In this document: one piece after another, positions 17,517 to 25,927 of the stretch
How the letters are laid out: each line of letters starts with the position of its first letter
Position numbering within the stretch: the stretch's first letter is position 1
Source of the DNA: Sphingobacterium thalpophilum
GTDB taxonomy: Bacteria > Bacteroidota > Bacteroidia > B-17B0 > Aurantibacillaceae
NCBI GenBank assembly: GCA_943325195.2
Contig: CALPON020000019.1
Span: forward strand, 1-32,814
Direction of reading: 5' to 3'
DNA: 32,814 nt
Position numbers and translations under genes: made by a program
The notes under the pieces: model-generated
Database searches by the model: none
Seen by the model: the letters and a program-made list of their open reading frames with translations, nothing else
What the model was told of the DNA's origin: nothing

Positions 17517-19043
17517 ATGGACAATACAAAATCAATAAAAAGCGCCCTGGTTTCCGTTTATTACAAAGATCATCTGGAACCCATCATCCGGAAACTGCAT
17601 GCCCTCAATGTGAAATTATACAGCACCGGCGGCACCCTCAGCTTTATTGAGAAATTGGGTATTCCCGTAACGGCAGTGGACAGCGTTACCAGCTATCCCG
17701 AAATTTTTGGCGGACGTGTGAAGACTCTGCACCCTGCTATTTTCGGGGGGATTCTGAACCGCCGTGATAACAGCAGTGATCAGAAAGAAAAAGCAGAGCA
17801 TCAGATTCCTGATATTGATTTGGTGATTGTTGACCTCTACCCCTTTGAGGAAACGGTGGCCGCAAAGGCATCTGAAGAAGAAACCATCGAAAAAATTGAC
17901 ATCGGCGGCATTTCTCTAATTCGCGCTGCTGCAAAAAATTTTAACGATGTCGTTATTATCTCTTCCCGCAACGAATACCCACACTTGCAGGAGCTTCTTG
18001 AACAAGGAAATGGTAGTACGACGCTTGAACAACGTCGTCACCTCGCCGCTAAAGCGTTTGCGACTTCTTCACATTACGACTCAGCCATCTTCAATTACTT
18101 TAACACCACTGAACAAATTCCTCAGTTTAAAGAAAGCATCCAAAACTCCCAGGTCCTGCGCTACGGCGAAAATCCGCATCAACAAGGCACCTTCTATGGT
18201 AATCTCGATGCCATGTTCACTAAAATGAGTGGCAAGGAATTGAGTTACAACAATCTTCTCGATGTAGACGCCGCAGTAGCACTCATCGCCGATTTCAACG
18301 AGCCAACATTCGCCATTTTAAAACATAACAACGCCTGTGGTGTCGCCAGTCGCAGCACTTTACACCAGGCTTATATTGATGCCTTAGCCGGAGATCCAGT
18401 CTCTGCCTTCGGAGGTATTTTAATTGCGAACCGCGAAATGGACCTCACTACCGCTGCGGATGTCAATAAACTATTCTGTGAAGTTGTCATTGCACCATCC
18501 TATGCGACAGATGCGCTCGAACTTTTAAAATCAAAACCGAACCGTATTTTACTCGTGCAAAAAAACGTTCATCTGAGTGGTAAATCCTTTCGCACTTTAT
18601 TGAACGGTGTGATTGAGCAGGACAAAGATTTTAAATCCGAGACTGCGGCCGACCTCACTCCCGTGACAACGAAGGCTGCAAGCGAATCAGAAATTGCAGA
18701 TTTGTTATTCGCGAATAAACTAGTGAAACATACTAAATCGAACACCATCGTCCTGGCTAAAAACGGACAGTTACTCGCCAGCGGCACTGGACAGACCTCC
18801 CGAGTAGATGCCCTTCGACAGGCGATTGCCAAAGCAACCGCTTTTGGTTTTGACCTAAGAGGTGCCGTGATGGCAAGCGATGCGTTCTTTCCATTTCCTG
18901 ATTGTGTGGAGATTGCTGATAAAGCTGGTATTACTGCCGTTATCCAGCCGGGTGGTTCAATTAAAGATAAAGAAAGCATTACCTATTGCGATGCCCACGG
19001 CATGGCCATGGTGATGACGGGGACACGGCATTTTAAACACTAA
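17517..19043 (+). CDS. purH: Bifunctional AICAR formyltransferase / IMP cyclohydrolase
   Basis: From the ATG at 17517 the protein has 508 residues and performs the last two steps of IMP synthesis: formylation of AICAR with 10-formyl-THF and ring closure. The N-terminal MGS-like cyclohydrolase domain shows KSALVSVYYKD, STGGTLSFIEKLGIPV and GGRVKTLHPAIFGGIL. The transformylase domain shows RYGENPHQQGTFYG and LKHNNACGVA, with the catalytic pair K269/H270, then DPVSAFGGI; it ends at GTRHFKH. Alternative TTG at 17499 would overlap the likely promoter. The gene converges on kup with 85 bases between stops. The hairpin at 19110-19128 lies in that gap. Confidence 0.98.
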   Translation: MDNTKSIKSALVSVYYKDHLEPIIRKLHALNVKLYSTGGTLSFIEKLGIPVTAVDSVTSYPEIFGGRVKTLHPAIFGGILNRRDNSSDQKEKAEHQIPDIDLVIVDLYPFEETVAAKASEEETIEKIDIGGISLIRAAAKNFNDVVIISSRNEYPHLQELLEQGNGSTTLEQRRHLAAKAFATSSHYDSAIFNYFNTTEQIPQFKESIQNSQVLRYGENPHQQGTFYGNLDAMFTKMSGKELSYNNLLDVDAAVALIADFNEPTFAILKHNNACGVASRSTLHQAYIDALAGDPVSAFGGILIANREMDLTTAADVNKLFCEVVIAPSYATDALELLKSKPNRILLVQKNVHLSGKSFRTLLNGVIEQDKDFKSETAADLTPVTTKAASESEIADLLFANKLVKHTKSNTIVLAKNGQLLASGTGQTSRVDALRQAIAKATAFGFDLRGAVMASDAFFPFPDCVEIADKAGITAVIQPGGSIKDKESITYCDAHGMAMVMTGTRHFKH

Positions 19044-19109
19044 ACGTTTCTGGTTGCCTGCTTGCAGCCTTCATTCAATTGACTCCCGGGGCAGAGCGAC
19101 GAACCCACA

Positions 19110-19128
19110 GCAAGCGATCAACGCTTGC
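19110..19128. other. Hairpin between convergent purH and kup
   Basis: GCAAGCG (19110-19116) and CGCTTGC (19122-19128) form a perfect 7-bp stem with a 5-base loop, directly after the kup stop on the minus strand and 66 bases after the purH stop. No U tract follows on either strand, so it may protect a 3' end or end transcripts weakly. A second, smaller stem is at 19052-19069. Confidence 0.45.
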
Positions 19129-21081
19129 CTATCCGACCCTCTGCAACTTAATTTCTTTCGGTGGTGCAATCACCAGCGGGAATTTCTCAATTTTTACCGA
19201 GCTACTGTCGAGTCCGAAAGCCTTGGCTTCACTGACACTCAGACGCTTGAGAACAAAATACACATTCAGAATTATTTTTTCGAAGAGCGGTAAGTCGTTT
19301 TCGTAGGACAAGAATTTTTCAAGCACCACGAATTTAAAATCTCCGATTACATTGTTTTTGTTGAGGGATTCGTAGCGACTGGTGATGTCCACTTCACCAT
19401 TCTTCACGAGGTCGCTGACCACCTTACGGAACATGAGATTGATCCGAGGCGGAATACGGAATCCTATTTGAAAATCCACCCGGATGATGTCTTCATTTGC
19501 AATGTGTGTCACCCGGTAATCCATGCGGTAGGGTTCATCTAAAACATCCACATGCACAAACCAATAGATGTCCGCTTTTTTAGGACGCTTCTGCAAAATA
19601 CTGTAAATGATTTTTGATTCAATCTCTGAAGTATTGCTGGCGCTGGTCATGTAGACCAAATGCGTGGCATACTTTTGAATGGTAGGATCAATACTCAGAT
19701 CACAGAGCATTTTTTTATAGGAATCAAGCGGTACAAAATCGGTATATCGCTGACGGATGAGTTTGGCGATGTACCAGCAGCCCATGATGATGGCGAGCAC
19801 CAAAGCAATCATTAACGTGATATAACCGCCTTTCGGAAACTTTTCAAGCATGGCTACCAAGAAGGTTCCTTCGATAACAATATAGGTAATAGCAAAAATG
19901 CTTGTAAACCAGCGAGGGTATTTTTTCAATTGCATAAAGAACACCAGCAGACGCGATGACATAATCATCCCCAAAATAATGGTGAGACCGTAGGCCGCTT
20001 CCATATTACTGGATTCCTTAAAGTAGAGCACGATAAAGACACAACCGAAGTATAACAACCAGTTAATGGAGGAGATGTACATTTGTCCTTTCAACTCCGT
20101 TGGATATTTAATTTTTACTTTCGGCCAGAAATTCAAACGCATCGCCTCATTGATGAGCGTGAATGACCCGCTGATGAGTGCCTGTGAAGCAACGACAGTG
20201 GCAATGGTAGCAATACCTATTCCTATCGGTAAAAACCAGTCGGGCATGATGGAATAAAAGGGATTAGCGCCATTCAGAACCTGCCCGTCCTTTGACACCA
20301 GCCAGGCGGTCTGCCCGAGATAATTCAGAATCAGCATGATCTTGACAAAAATCCAACTCATACGAATGTTATCACGCCCGCAGTGCCCCATATCCGAATA
20401 CAAGGCCTCTGCTCCGGTTGTACATAAAAAAACAGCACCCAATAACCAGAAACCTCCTGGATAGGCCACGAGTAGCTTAATGCCATAATAAGGATTGAGT
20501 GCTTTTAAAACCGTGAAGTCATTTGACAAACCAATAATGCCCATGATCCCCAGGGTCAGAAACCAGATGAGCATAACGGGACCAAAAAACTTTCCGATGA
20601 ATTTTGTACCAAACTGCTGAATAAAAAATAGAGCGGTGATAATGGTGATGATGATTGGAATCGTAGGGATCTGACTGAAGCGCGGAATTAATTTTAAACC
20701 TTCTATTGCCGAGGCAACTGAGATGGGTGGTGTAATGATGCCTTCGCCCAGAATACAGCAACCACCGATGATGGCTGGGAAGATGAGCCATTTCCGTTTT
20801 GCTTTTTTGATGAGTGCGAATAAAGAAAAGATTCCCCCTTCCCCTTTATTATCGGCCCGCAGGGTAAAGATGACATACTTGATAGTGGTTTGAAATGTGA
20901 GGGTCCAGAATACGAGGGACATCGCCCCGATAATCACATTTTTGTCGATGGCTTTGTCACCAACAACGGACTTCATCACATACAGCGGAGAGGTCCCAAT
21001 ATCTCCGTAAATAATCCCCAGTGTAACCAGTAAGCCTCCCAAAGTAACCTTATTCAGGGGGCCGTGTGCAGTATTTCCCAT
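19129..21081 (-). CDS. kup: Kup-family potassium uptake permease
   Basis: The 650-residue inner-membrane protein imports K+, probably with H+. The family signature GDIGTSPLY is at 26-34, within the first membrane segment. About twelve hydrophobic segments follow to about residue 440, including GCCILGEGIITPPISVASAIEGL, LLGAVFLCTTGAEALYSDMGHCG and GIATIATVVASQALISGSFTL, all well conserved in Kup/HAK transporters. The C-terminal 200 residues are a hydrophilic cytoplasmic domain with HVDVLDEPYRMDY and GFRIPPRINLMF. Start is the ATG at 21081; a TACTTTTA box (21113-21106) lies upstream. Divergent from the T9SS cargo cluster, with 176 bases between. Confidence 0.97.
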   Translation of the reverse strand: MGNTAHGPLNKVTLGGLLVTLGIIYGDIGTSPLYVMKSVVGDKAIDKNVIIGAMSLVFWTLTFQTTIKYVIFTLRADNKGEGGIFSLFALIKKAKRKWLIFPAIIGGCCILGEGIITPPISVASAIEGLKLIPRFSQIPTIPIIITIITALFFIQQFGTKFIGKFFGPVMLIWFLTLGIMGIIGLSNDFTVLKALNPYYGIKLLVAYPGGFWLLGAVFLCTTGAEALYSDMGHCGRDNIRMSWIFVKIMLILNYLGQTAWLVSKDGQVLNGANPFYSIMPDWFLPIGIGIATIATVVASQALISGSFTLINEAMRLNFWPKVKIKYPTELKGQMYISSINWLLYFGCVFIVLYFKESSNMEAAYGLTIILGMIMSSRLLVFFMQLKKYPRWFTSIFAITYIVIEGTFLVAMLEKFPKGGYITLMIALVLAIIMGCWYIAKLIRQRYTDFVPLDSYKKMLCDLSIDPTIQKYATHLVYMTSASNTSEIESKIIYSILQKRPKKADIYWFVHVDVLDEPYRMDYRVTHIANEDIIRVDFQIGFRIPPRINLMFRKVVSDLVKNGEVDITSRYESLNKNNVIGDFKFVVLEKFLSYENDLPLFEKIILNVYFVLKRLSVSEAKAFGLDSSSVKIEKFPLVIAPPKEIKLQRVG

Positions 21082-21105
21082 ATCAGGGCTAAAAGTTTAA
21101 AGCAG

Positions 21106-21113
21106 TAAAAGTA
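21106..21113 (-). promoter_or_regulatory. Candidate -7 box for kup
   Basis: TACTTTTA on the minus strand is one base from TAnnTTTG and ends 24 bases before the kup ATG. No clear -33 element was identified. Confidence 0.35.
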
Positions 21114-21223
21114 GGAGATTTTAAGACACGGCGACCAAAAAATGAAGGAAATCCGCAGACGATTCGTCTTGCTAACTAGCGCCTAAAAAATTGATTTTCC
21201 TTCCGTTTGACTCTTTTTTTCTA

Positions 21224-21231
21224 TACATTTA
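21224..21231 (+). promoter_or_regulatory. Candidate -7 box for the T9SS cargo cluster
   Basis: TACATTTA is one base from TAnnTTTG and ends 26 bases before the ATG at 21258. A TTTG lies at 21206-21209, closer than the usual 19-base spacing. If used, it could drive the first two secreted-protein genes, which are only 6 bases apart. Confidence 0.35.
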
Positions 21232-21257
21232 TCTAAAGAAAATACACACCGACACTT

Positions 21258-23123
21258 ATGAATATCTTTAGCCGTACTTTTTGTTTAGTAAGCCTACAGC
21301 TCCTTGTTTTTCCCGCATTTATGCAGGCGCAAACTGCGCGAAAAAGTTTTGTCATTCAAAAAGCCGGTGTCAACAATGTGTCGGATCAACAACCGGATTA
21401 TTTTCCCGCTCTATTAGTGAGAGAAATGCCATCTCAGCGCGCTAAACAGTCAGAGTATTACGCTTACCCGCCGCATGACCTGTCCCTACAAGCGCGCCCA
21501 ACCAACACCCTCCTAGGTCTCATAAAAGGACAGAGTTTTTCGGCCAACCCATTTAGTGTTTCAACGCCCTGTGATAACGATTTGGCCATCTCAGATTCGG
21601 GCTTCGTTGTCTCAACTGCCAACACCAATATTTATTTCCGAAACACAACCACGGGCCAGAATTTTCCTGCCAAGTCACTGGCCGGCTTTACCAATCCGGT
21701 AAACAGCTACCATCGTGAGTTTGATCCAAAAGTCATTTACGATCCCGAAGCAGACCGCTTTATCCTTATGTGTCTGGTTGGAACAGTAGACACCAACAGT
21801 AAAATAATTGTTGGTTTCTCACAGACTTCTAATCCCACTCAGGGCTGGAATTTATATACCCTTCCGGGAGACCCTTTAAATACAGGACACTGGAGCGACT
21901 ATCCTATGGTTTCTCTAACTAAAAAAGATTTTTACCTATCCGTTAATCTGCTGTATAATGACAGTTCCTGGCAGACTGGATTTGTACAGACCCTTATTTG
22001 GCAAATCGATAAAAATAAGGGCTATCAGGGCCTACCCTTGCGTTCCGATCTTCATTATAACATCAAACACAATGGCCGGTTTCTCCGCAACCTCTGTCCT
22101 GCCAAGGGCGGCAGTCAACTGTACGGACCCAATATGTATTTCCTTAGCAACCGCAATCTGGCGTCCCAAAACGACACCGTTTTCCTTGTGAACGTTACCG
22201 ACACCACCGGCGCGCTCTCCAATACGGTCACCACTCGAGCACTCGTCAGCAATCAGCGTTATTTTTTTCCGCCAGACGGTCGACAAACGATTGCTACGCA
22301 GTCTCTGGCGACCAATGATTGCCGAAATCTTGGCGCTTTCTTTGAAAACAATACGATCCAGTATGTCCACAACACGGCCAATCCTGCGAATGGCAAGGTA
22401 ACCGTTTATCACGGTGTCATTAACAATGTCTCCTCTGCTAATCCTGTTGTTACAGGCAACCTGTTGCCTAATGACACGATGGATTTTGCTTATCCTAACA
22501 TCTCCTATGCAGGCGTTAAATTTACGCAAGACAACAGGAGCATCATCACCTTTGATCACAGTTCCACCAAAGTGTTTCCTGGTGTTTCTGCCATACATAG
22601 CGACGGGCAGGGTAACTATTCTTCAATTCTTAGAATTCAAAATGGAACACAATATGTGAACTTGCTCACCGCCAATCTCGAGCGCTGGGGTGATTATTCT
22701 GGTTCCCAGCGTCGTTACAATCGGCCCGGTGAAGTCTGGATGAGCGGTTATTACGGCTACAACTTTAGTGCTTCGTATCCTTATGCACATGGCACGTGGA
22801 TTGCACAAATCACGAACAGTGTGAATCCCTTTGATGATACCCGAGTGCCAGCGCAGACCAGTGCAGAGGCGGGCCTGAGCGTGTACCCCAATCCTGCCGC
22901 CGATTTGTTTTCGGTCGACATCCAGTTGGCTTCCCCAGAGTACCTCAATATTGAGCTCTTTGATCAGAATGGAAAAAGTGTGCAAGTCCTTTTGCGCGAC
23001 TGGGTTAAAGGCTTAAACACGGTTTTCACGTTTAATACACGGGACCTCAGCAAAGGTCTTTATGTTTTGCGCATCAGCGGTAATAAGGGAACCAGCATCA
23101 CCCGTAAAATTATTATTAAGTAA
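21258..23123 (+). CDS. T9SS type A-sorted secreted protein, probable beta-propeller
   Basis: The protein has 621 residues with signal peptide MNIFSRTFCLVSLQLLVFPAFMQA, then QTARK. The C-terminus (about 540-621) is a T9SS type A sorting domain: SVYPNPAADLFSVDI, LFDQNGKSV, GLYVLRISGNKG and terminal Lys-rich strand. It should therefore cross the outer membrane by T9SS and be cleaved and anchored or released. The body has repeats of a propeller-like kind (DPKVIYDPEADRFIL, HWSDYPMVSLTKKDFYLSVN, ANLERWGDYSG, GEVWMSGYYGY). I have seen the WGDYSG-type motif in large Bacteroidota surface proteins of unknown role. No enzyme motif is evident. The next gene starts 6 bases after its stop, so the two are probably co-transcribed. 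Confidence 0.88.
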   Translation: MNIFSRTFCLVSLQLLVFPAFMQAQTARKSFVIQKAGVNNVSDQQPDYFPALLVREMPSQRAKQSEYYAYPPHDLSLQARPTNTLLGLIKGQSFSANPFSVSTPCDNDLAISDSGFVVSTANTNIYFRNTTTGQNFPAKSLAGFTNPVNSYHREFDPKVIYDPEADRFILMCLVGTVDTNSKIIVGFSQTSNPTQGWNLYTLPGDPLNTGHWSDYPMVSLTKKDFYLSVNLLYNDSSWQTGFVQTLIWQIDKNKGYQGLPLRSDLHYNIKHNGRFLRNLCPAKGGSQLYGPNMYFLSNRNLASQNDTVFLVNVTDTTGALSNTVTTRALVSNQRYFFPPDGRQTIATQSLATNDCRNLGAFFENNTIQYVHNTANPANGKVTVYHGVINNVSSANPVVTGNLLPNDTMDFAYPNISYAGVKFTQDNRSIITFDHSSTKVFPGVSAIHSDGQGNYSSILRIQNGTQYVNLLTANLERWGDYSGSQRRYNRPGEVWMSGYYGYNFSASYPYAHGTWIAQITNSVNPFDDTRVPAQTSAEAGLSVYPNPAADLFSVDIQLASPEYLNIELFDQNGKSVQVLLRDWVKGLNTVFTFNTRDLSKGLYVLRISGNKGTSITRKIIIK

Positions 23124-23129
23124 TGAAAC

Positions 23130-25883
23130 ATGAACCGCCGGTCCCTCCATATTGCTCTGCTATTTTTTCTATTGTTTGGTTTTCGCAGCTTCGCTACACA
23201 TAATAGAGCCGGCGAAATCACCTATAAACGCATTGCGCCGTTTTCAGCGATCGTAGGCGGGGTCACGGTTCCCGTCTTCACCTATTCCATTACTGTTATT
23301 CTCTACACGGCAGATGGTCAGCTAGTGGCTGACCGCTGCATAGACACCCTGTATTTTGGGGATAATCAACGGGAAGTCATCACCCGCGTGAATGGTCCCA
23401 CCAATGGTTGCGACTGCCGCTTCTTTTCGAACAAGCCAGTAGGCTGCGGCGTTTTGATTATTAATGAACCCGATTACAAAGTCAAACAGAACATTTACAC
23501 CACCATACACACCTACCCTGGAGCAGGCACCTACACCATTCACACCACCGATCCCAACCGGAACAAAGATGTGAAGAACATGACCAATTCAATAAATCAG
23601 GCGTTTTACGTCGAATCGCTCCTCATCATCGATAATTTTACTGGAGCCAACACCTCCCCGCAATTCTCGTTTCCCCCCATTGATAAGGCATGTTTGAATG
23701 TCTGCTACCAGCATAATCCCGGTGCCTTTGATATTGATGGCGATAGCTTGAGTTATGAATTAACAAGCAGCCGCACAACAGGGGGACAGTCGGTGCCCGG
23801 TTATTTCTACCCGGAGACGGGCGCGGGCGGCACCTATGCGATTCACCCGGTAACCGGCCTCCTGACCTGGTGTACACCCCAATTCCAGGCAGAATACAAC
23901 GTCGCCTTCATTGTGAAGGAATGGCGCAAAAATACCAGCGGCAGCTACAATTTAGTCGGCTATGTATTAAGGGATATGCAGGTGATTGTCAATGTTTGTC
24001 CTAACAACATTCCTCCCCTCATTGCGCCACAGTCGCCCGTTTGCATTGAAGCCGGTAAGTCCCTCAGCAGAGAACTAGAAATTTCAGACGTGAACAGTGG
24101 ACAAACGGTGACCCTCAGTGGTGGTGGCGGTGCTTTCGCGGGCACATCGCCACTGGCGACACTTAATCCCAGCTCGGGACTTGTGCTACAGAATCAGGGT
24201 AACCGCTACTTTAGCACCTTCAGCTGGCAGACCAGTTGCGATCACCTTAGGTCGCTGCCCTACTATTGCACGGTGAAAGCCACAGACAACGGTATTCTTG
24301 GTGAAAACAAATTAGTTAGCTTTCAAACCTTCGAAATTCGCGTGGTACCACCAGCCGTAACCGGCCTCACCGCTGTACCACAGGGCAACGCCCTGCGAAT
24401 TTCTTGGAATCCTGCGGCCTGTAATCCCGCATCGAATAAACTCATTTCCTATACGGTTTACAGAAAAAATGACTGCTCACAAGTCAGCTTCGATCCCTGC
24501 GGAAAAGGTCCTGATCCTGGCCTCACGTTCGATAAGATTGCGGTCCTGAGCGCCAGCGTCACTAGCTTAACAGATAATGATAATAATAAAGGACTTGTGG
24601 TGGGCCAGAGCTATGGTTACCTGGTGATTGCCGAATATGAAGATGGCATCAGAAGCCTCTCTGGCACACAGATTTGCGCAGAACTTCGTAAGGACCTTCC
24701 TTTTCTAAGTCATGTCGATGTGCTAAGTACCGCTGCTTCAAGCGGCTCTATTCAGGTGCGCTGGCTAGCTCCAAGTACAAAAAAAGGGAACTTGGATACC
24801 CTAGCCTACAAAGGTCCCTACCAGTATCGCCTTTATCACAAAAGCAGCACGGAAACTAACTATACGGAAGTCTTCAGTCGCCAGGCCGCGCGTCTTAATG
24901 ATCTTCCCCTCAATTTTATTCACGGTGGGATTAATACGGAGAGCAGCGCTCATCACTATGAAATTCGTTTTCTGAGTGATACCATTCTTCTGGGCGCATC
25001 GCGAAAGGCTTCTGCCCTTTTTGCTACAGCCGTGCCTGGGGACCGACGTATTGATTTGAGTTGGGAGTCAAGCGCGCCCTGGAAAAATTATCAGTTTGAG
25101 ATCTTTCGAAAAGATCCAGACTCCAGCGCATACCGGCTGCTGACCAAGGTGGCTGCCAGTCCTTATGCCGACACGCGCTCTGTCGTCAACGGTTCCACCT
25201 ACTGCTATTACGTGCGCGCCTACGGCCAGTATTCGGATACCACAATTGTTCGCCCTTTAATCAACCACTCACAAATCGTCTGCGAAAAGGCCGTTGATAA
25301 GATTCCGCCGGTGCGGCCCTTAGCGGACATCAGCGCCAACTGCCAGTCCGGTTTTCTGGAAGTCAGCTGGGCCGACATTCGAAATGAAAGTGACGATGCC
25401 GCCTCTTATGAAGTGTTTTACAAACCCGCACTATCAGCAGAATACATGGCACTCGCCAAATTTAAGGTAGATCAGCCACGACAGTTCAATAGCGATAATC
25501 CCAGCAATTTCGCGGGGTGTTATGCAGTAAGAGCGACGGACGTGAATGGAAATGTGGGAGCTTTGAGTGCGGACCTTTGTGTGGATATTTGTCCCGAATT
25601 CGAACTACCCAATGTCTTTTCCCCAAATGAAGACCTTGCCAATGATGAGTTTAAAGCCGTGCGGGTCAAACAAATTAAGGATATCGATCTCTCGGTGGTG
25701 GACCGTTGGGGACATTTGGTTTACCACACCACGGATCCCTATTTTAAATGGGATGGTATTAGCCAAAGTAGTAAACAGGCTTGTAGTGAGGGCACTTATT
25801 TTTATGTGTGCACAGTAAGCGAGCCAAGGCTGCGCGGCGCAGTCAGGCGGACCATCAAGGGGCATGTGCAACTTGTCCGTTAG
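23130..25883 (+). CDS. Large T9SS type B-sorted surface protein, paralog 1
   Basis: The protein has 917 residues. A signal peptide, MNRRSLHIALLFFLLFGFRSFA, precedes THNRAGEITYKRI, the start of a roughly 280-residue N-terminal module found in gliding-motility-associated Bacteroidota proteins. That module includes DPNRNKDVKNM, AFYVESLLII and a cadherin-like DIDGDSLSYELT with PVTGLLTWCTP. Fibronectin-III-like repeats follow (about 405 onward: GLTAVPQGNALRISWNPA, IQVRWLAPS, RRIDLSWES, FLEVSWADI). The last 97 residues from C821 are a type B sorting (gliding motility-associated C-terminal) domain: CPEFELPNVFSPNEDLAND, VVDRWGHLVY, GTYFYVC, GHVQLVR. An adhesin or filament role is likely but not shown. 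The next gene is its paralog, 44 bases on. Confidence 0.9.
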   Translation: MNRRSLHIALLFFLLFGFRSFATHNRAGEITYKRIAPFSAIVGGVTVPVFTYSITVILYTADGQLVADRCIDTLYFGDNQREVITRVNGPTNGCDCRFFSNKPVGCGVLIINEPDYKVKQNIYTTIHTYPGAGTYTIHTTDPNRNKDVKNMTNSINQAFYVESLLIIDNFTGANTSPQFSFPPIDKACLNVCYQHNPGAFDIDGDSLSYELTSSRTTGGQSVPGYFYPETGAGGTYAIHPVTGLLTWCTPQFQAEYNVAFIVKEWRKNTSGSYNLVGYVLRDMQVIVNVCPNNIPPLIAPQSPVCIEAGKSLSRELEISDVNSGQTVTLSGGGGAFAGTSPLATLNPSSGLVLQNQGNRYFSTFSWQTSCDHLRSLPYYCTVKATDNGILGENKLVSFQTFEIRVVPPAVTGLTAVPQGNALRISWNPAACNPASNKLISYTVYRKNDCSQVSFDPCGKGPDPGLTFDKIAVLSASVTSLTDNDNNKGLVVGQSYGYLVIAEYEDGIRSLSGTQICAELRKDLPFLSHVDVLSTAASSGSIQVRWLAPSTKKGNLDTLAYKGPYQYRLYHKSSTETNYTEVFSRQAARLNDLPLNFIHGGINTESSAHHYEIRFLSDTILLGASRKASALFATAVPGDRRIDLSWESSAPWKNYQFEIFRKDPDSSAYRLLTKVAASPYADTRSVVNGSTYCYYVRAYGQYSDTTIVRPLINHSQIVCEKAVDKIPPVRPLADISANCQSGFLEVSWADIRNESDDAASYEVFYKPALSAEYMALAKFKVDQPRQFNSDNPSNFAGCYAVRATDVNGNVGALSADLCVDICPEFELPNVFSPNEDLANDEFKAVRVKQIKDIDLSVVDRWGHLVYHTTDPYFKWDGISQSSKQACSEGTYFYVCTVSEPRLRGAVRRTIKGHVQLVR

Positions 25884-25927
25884 AAAACCTGTTTTGGTAA
25901 TTTTAGAATTCTTTAGCGAAAATTTAG

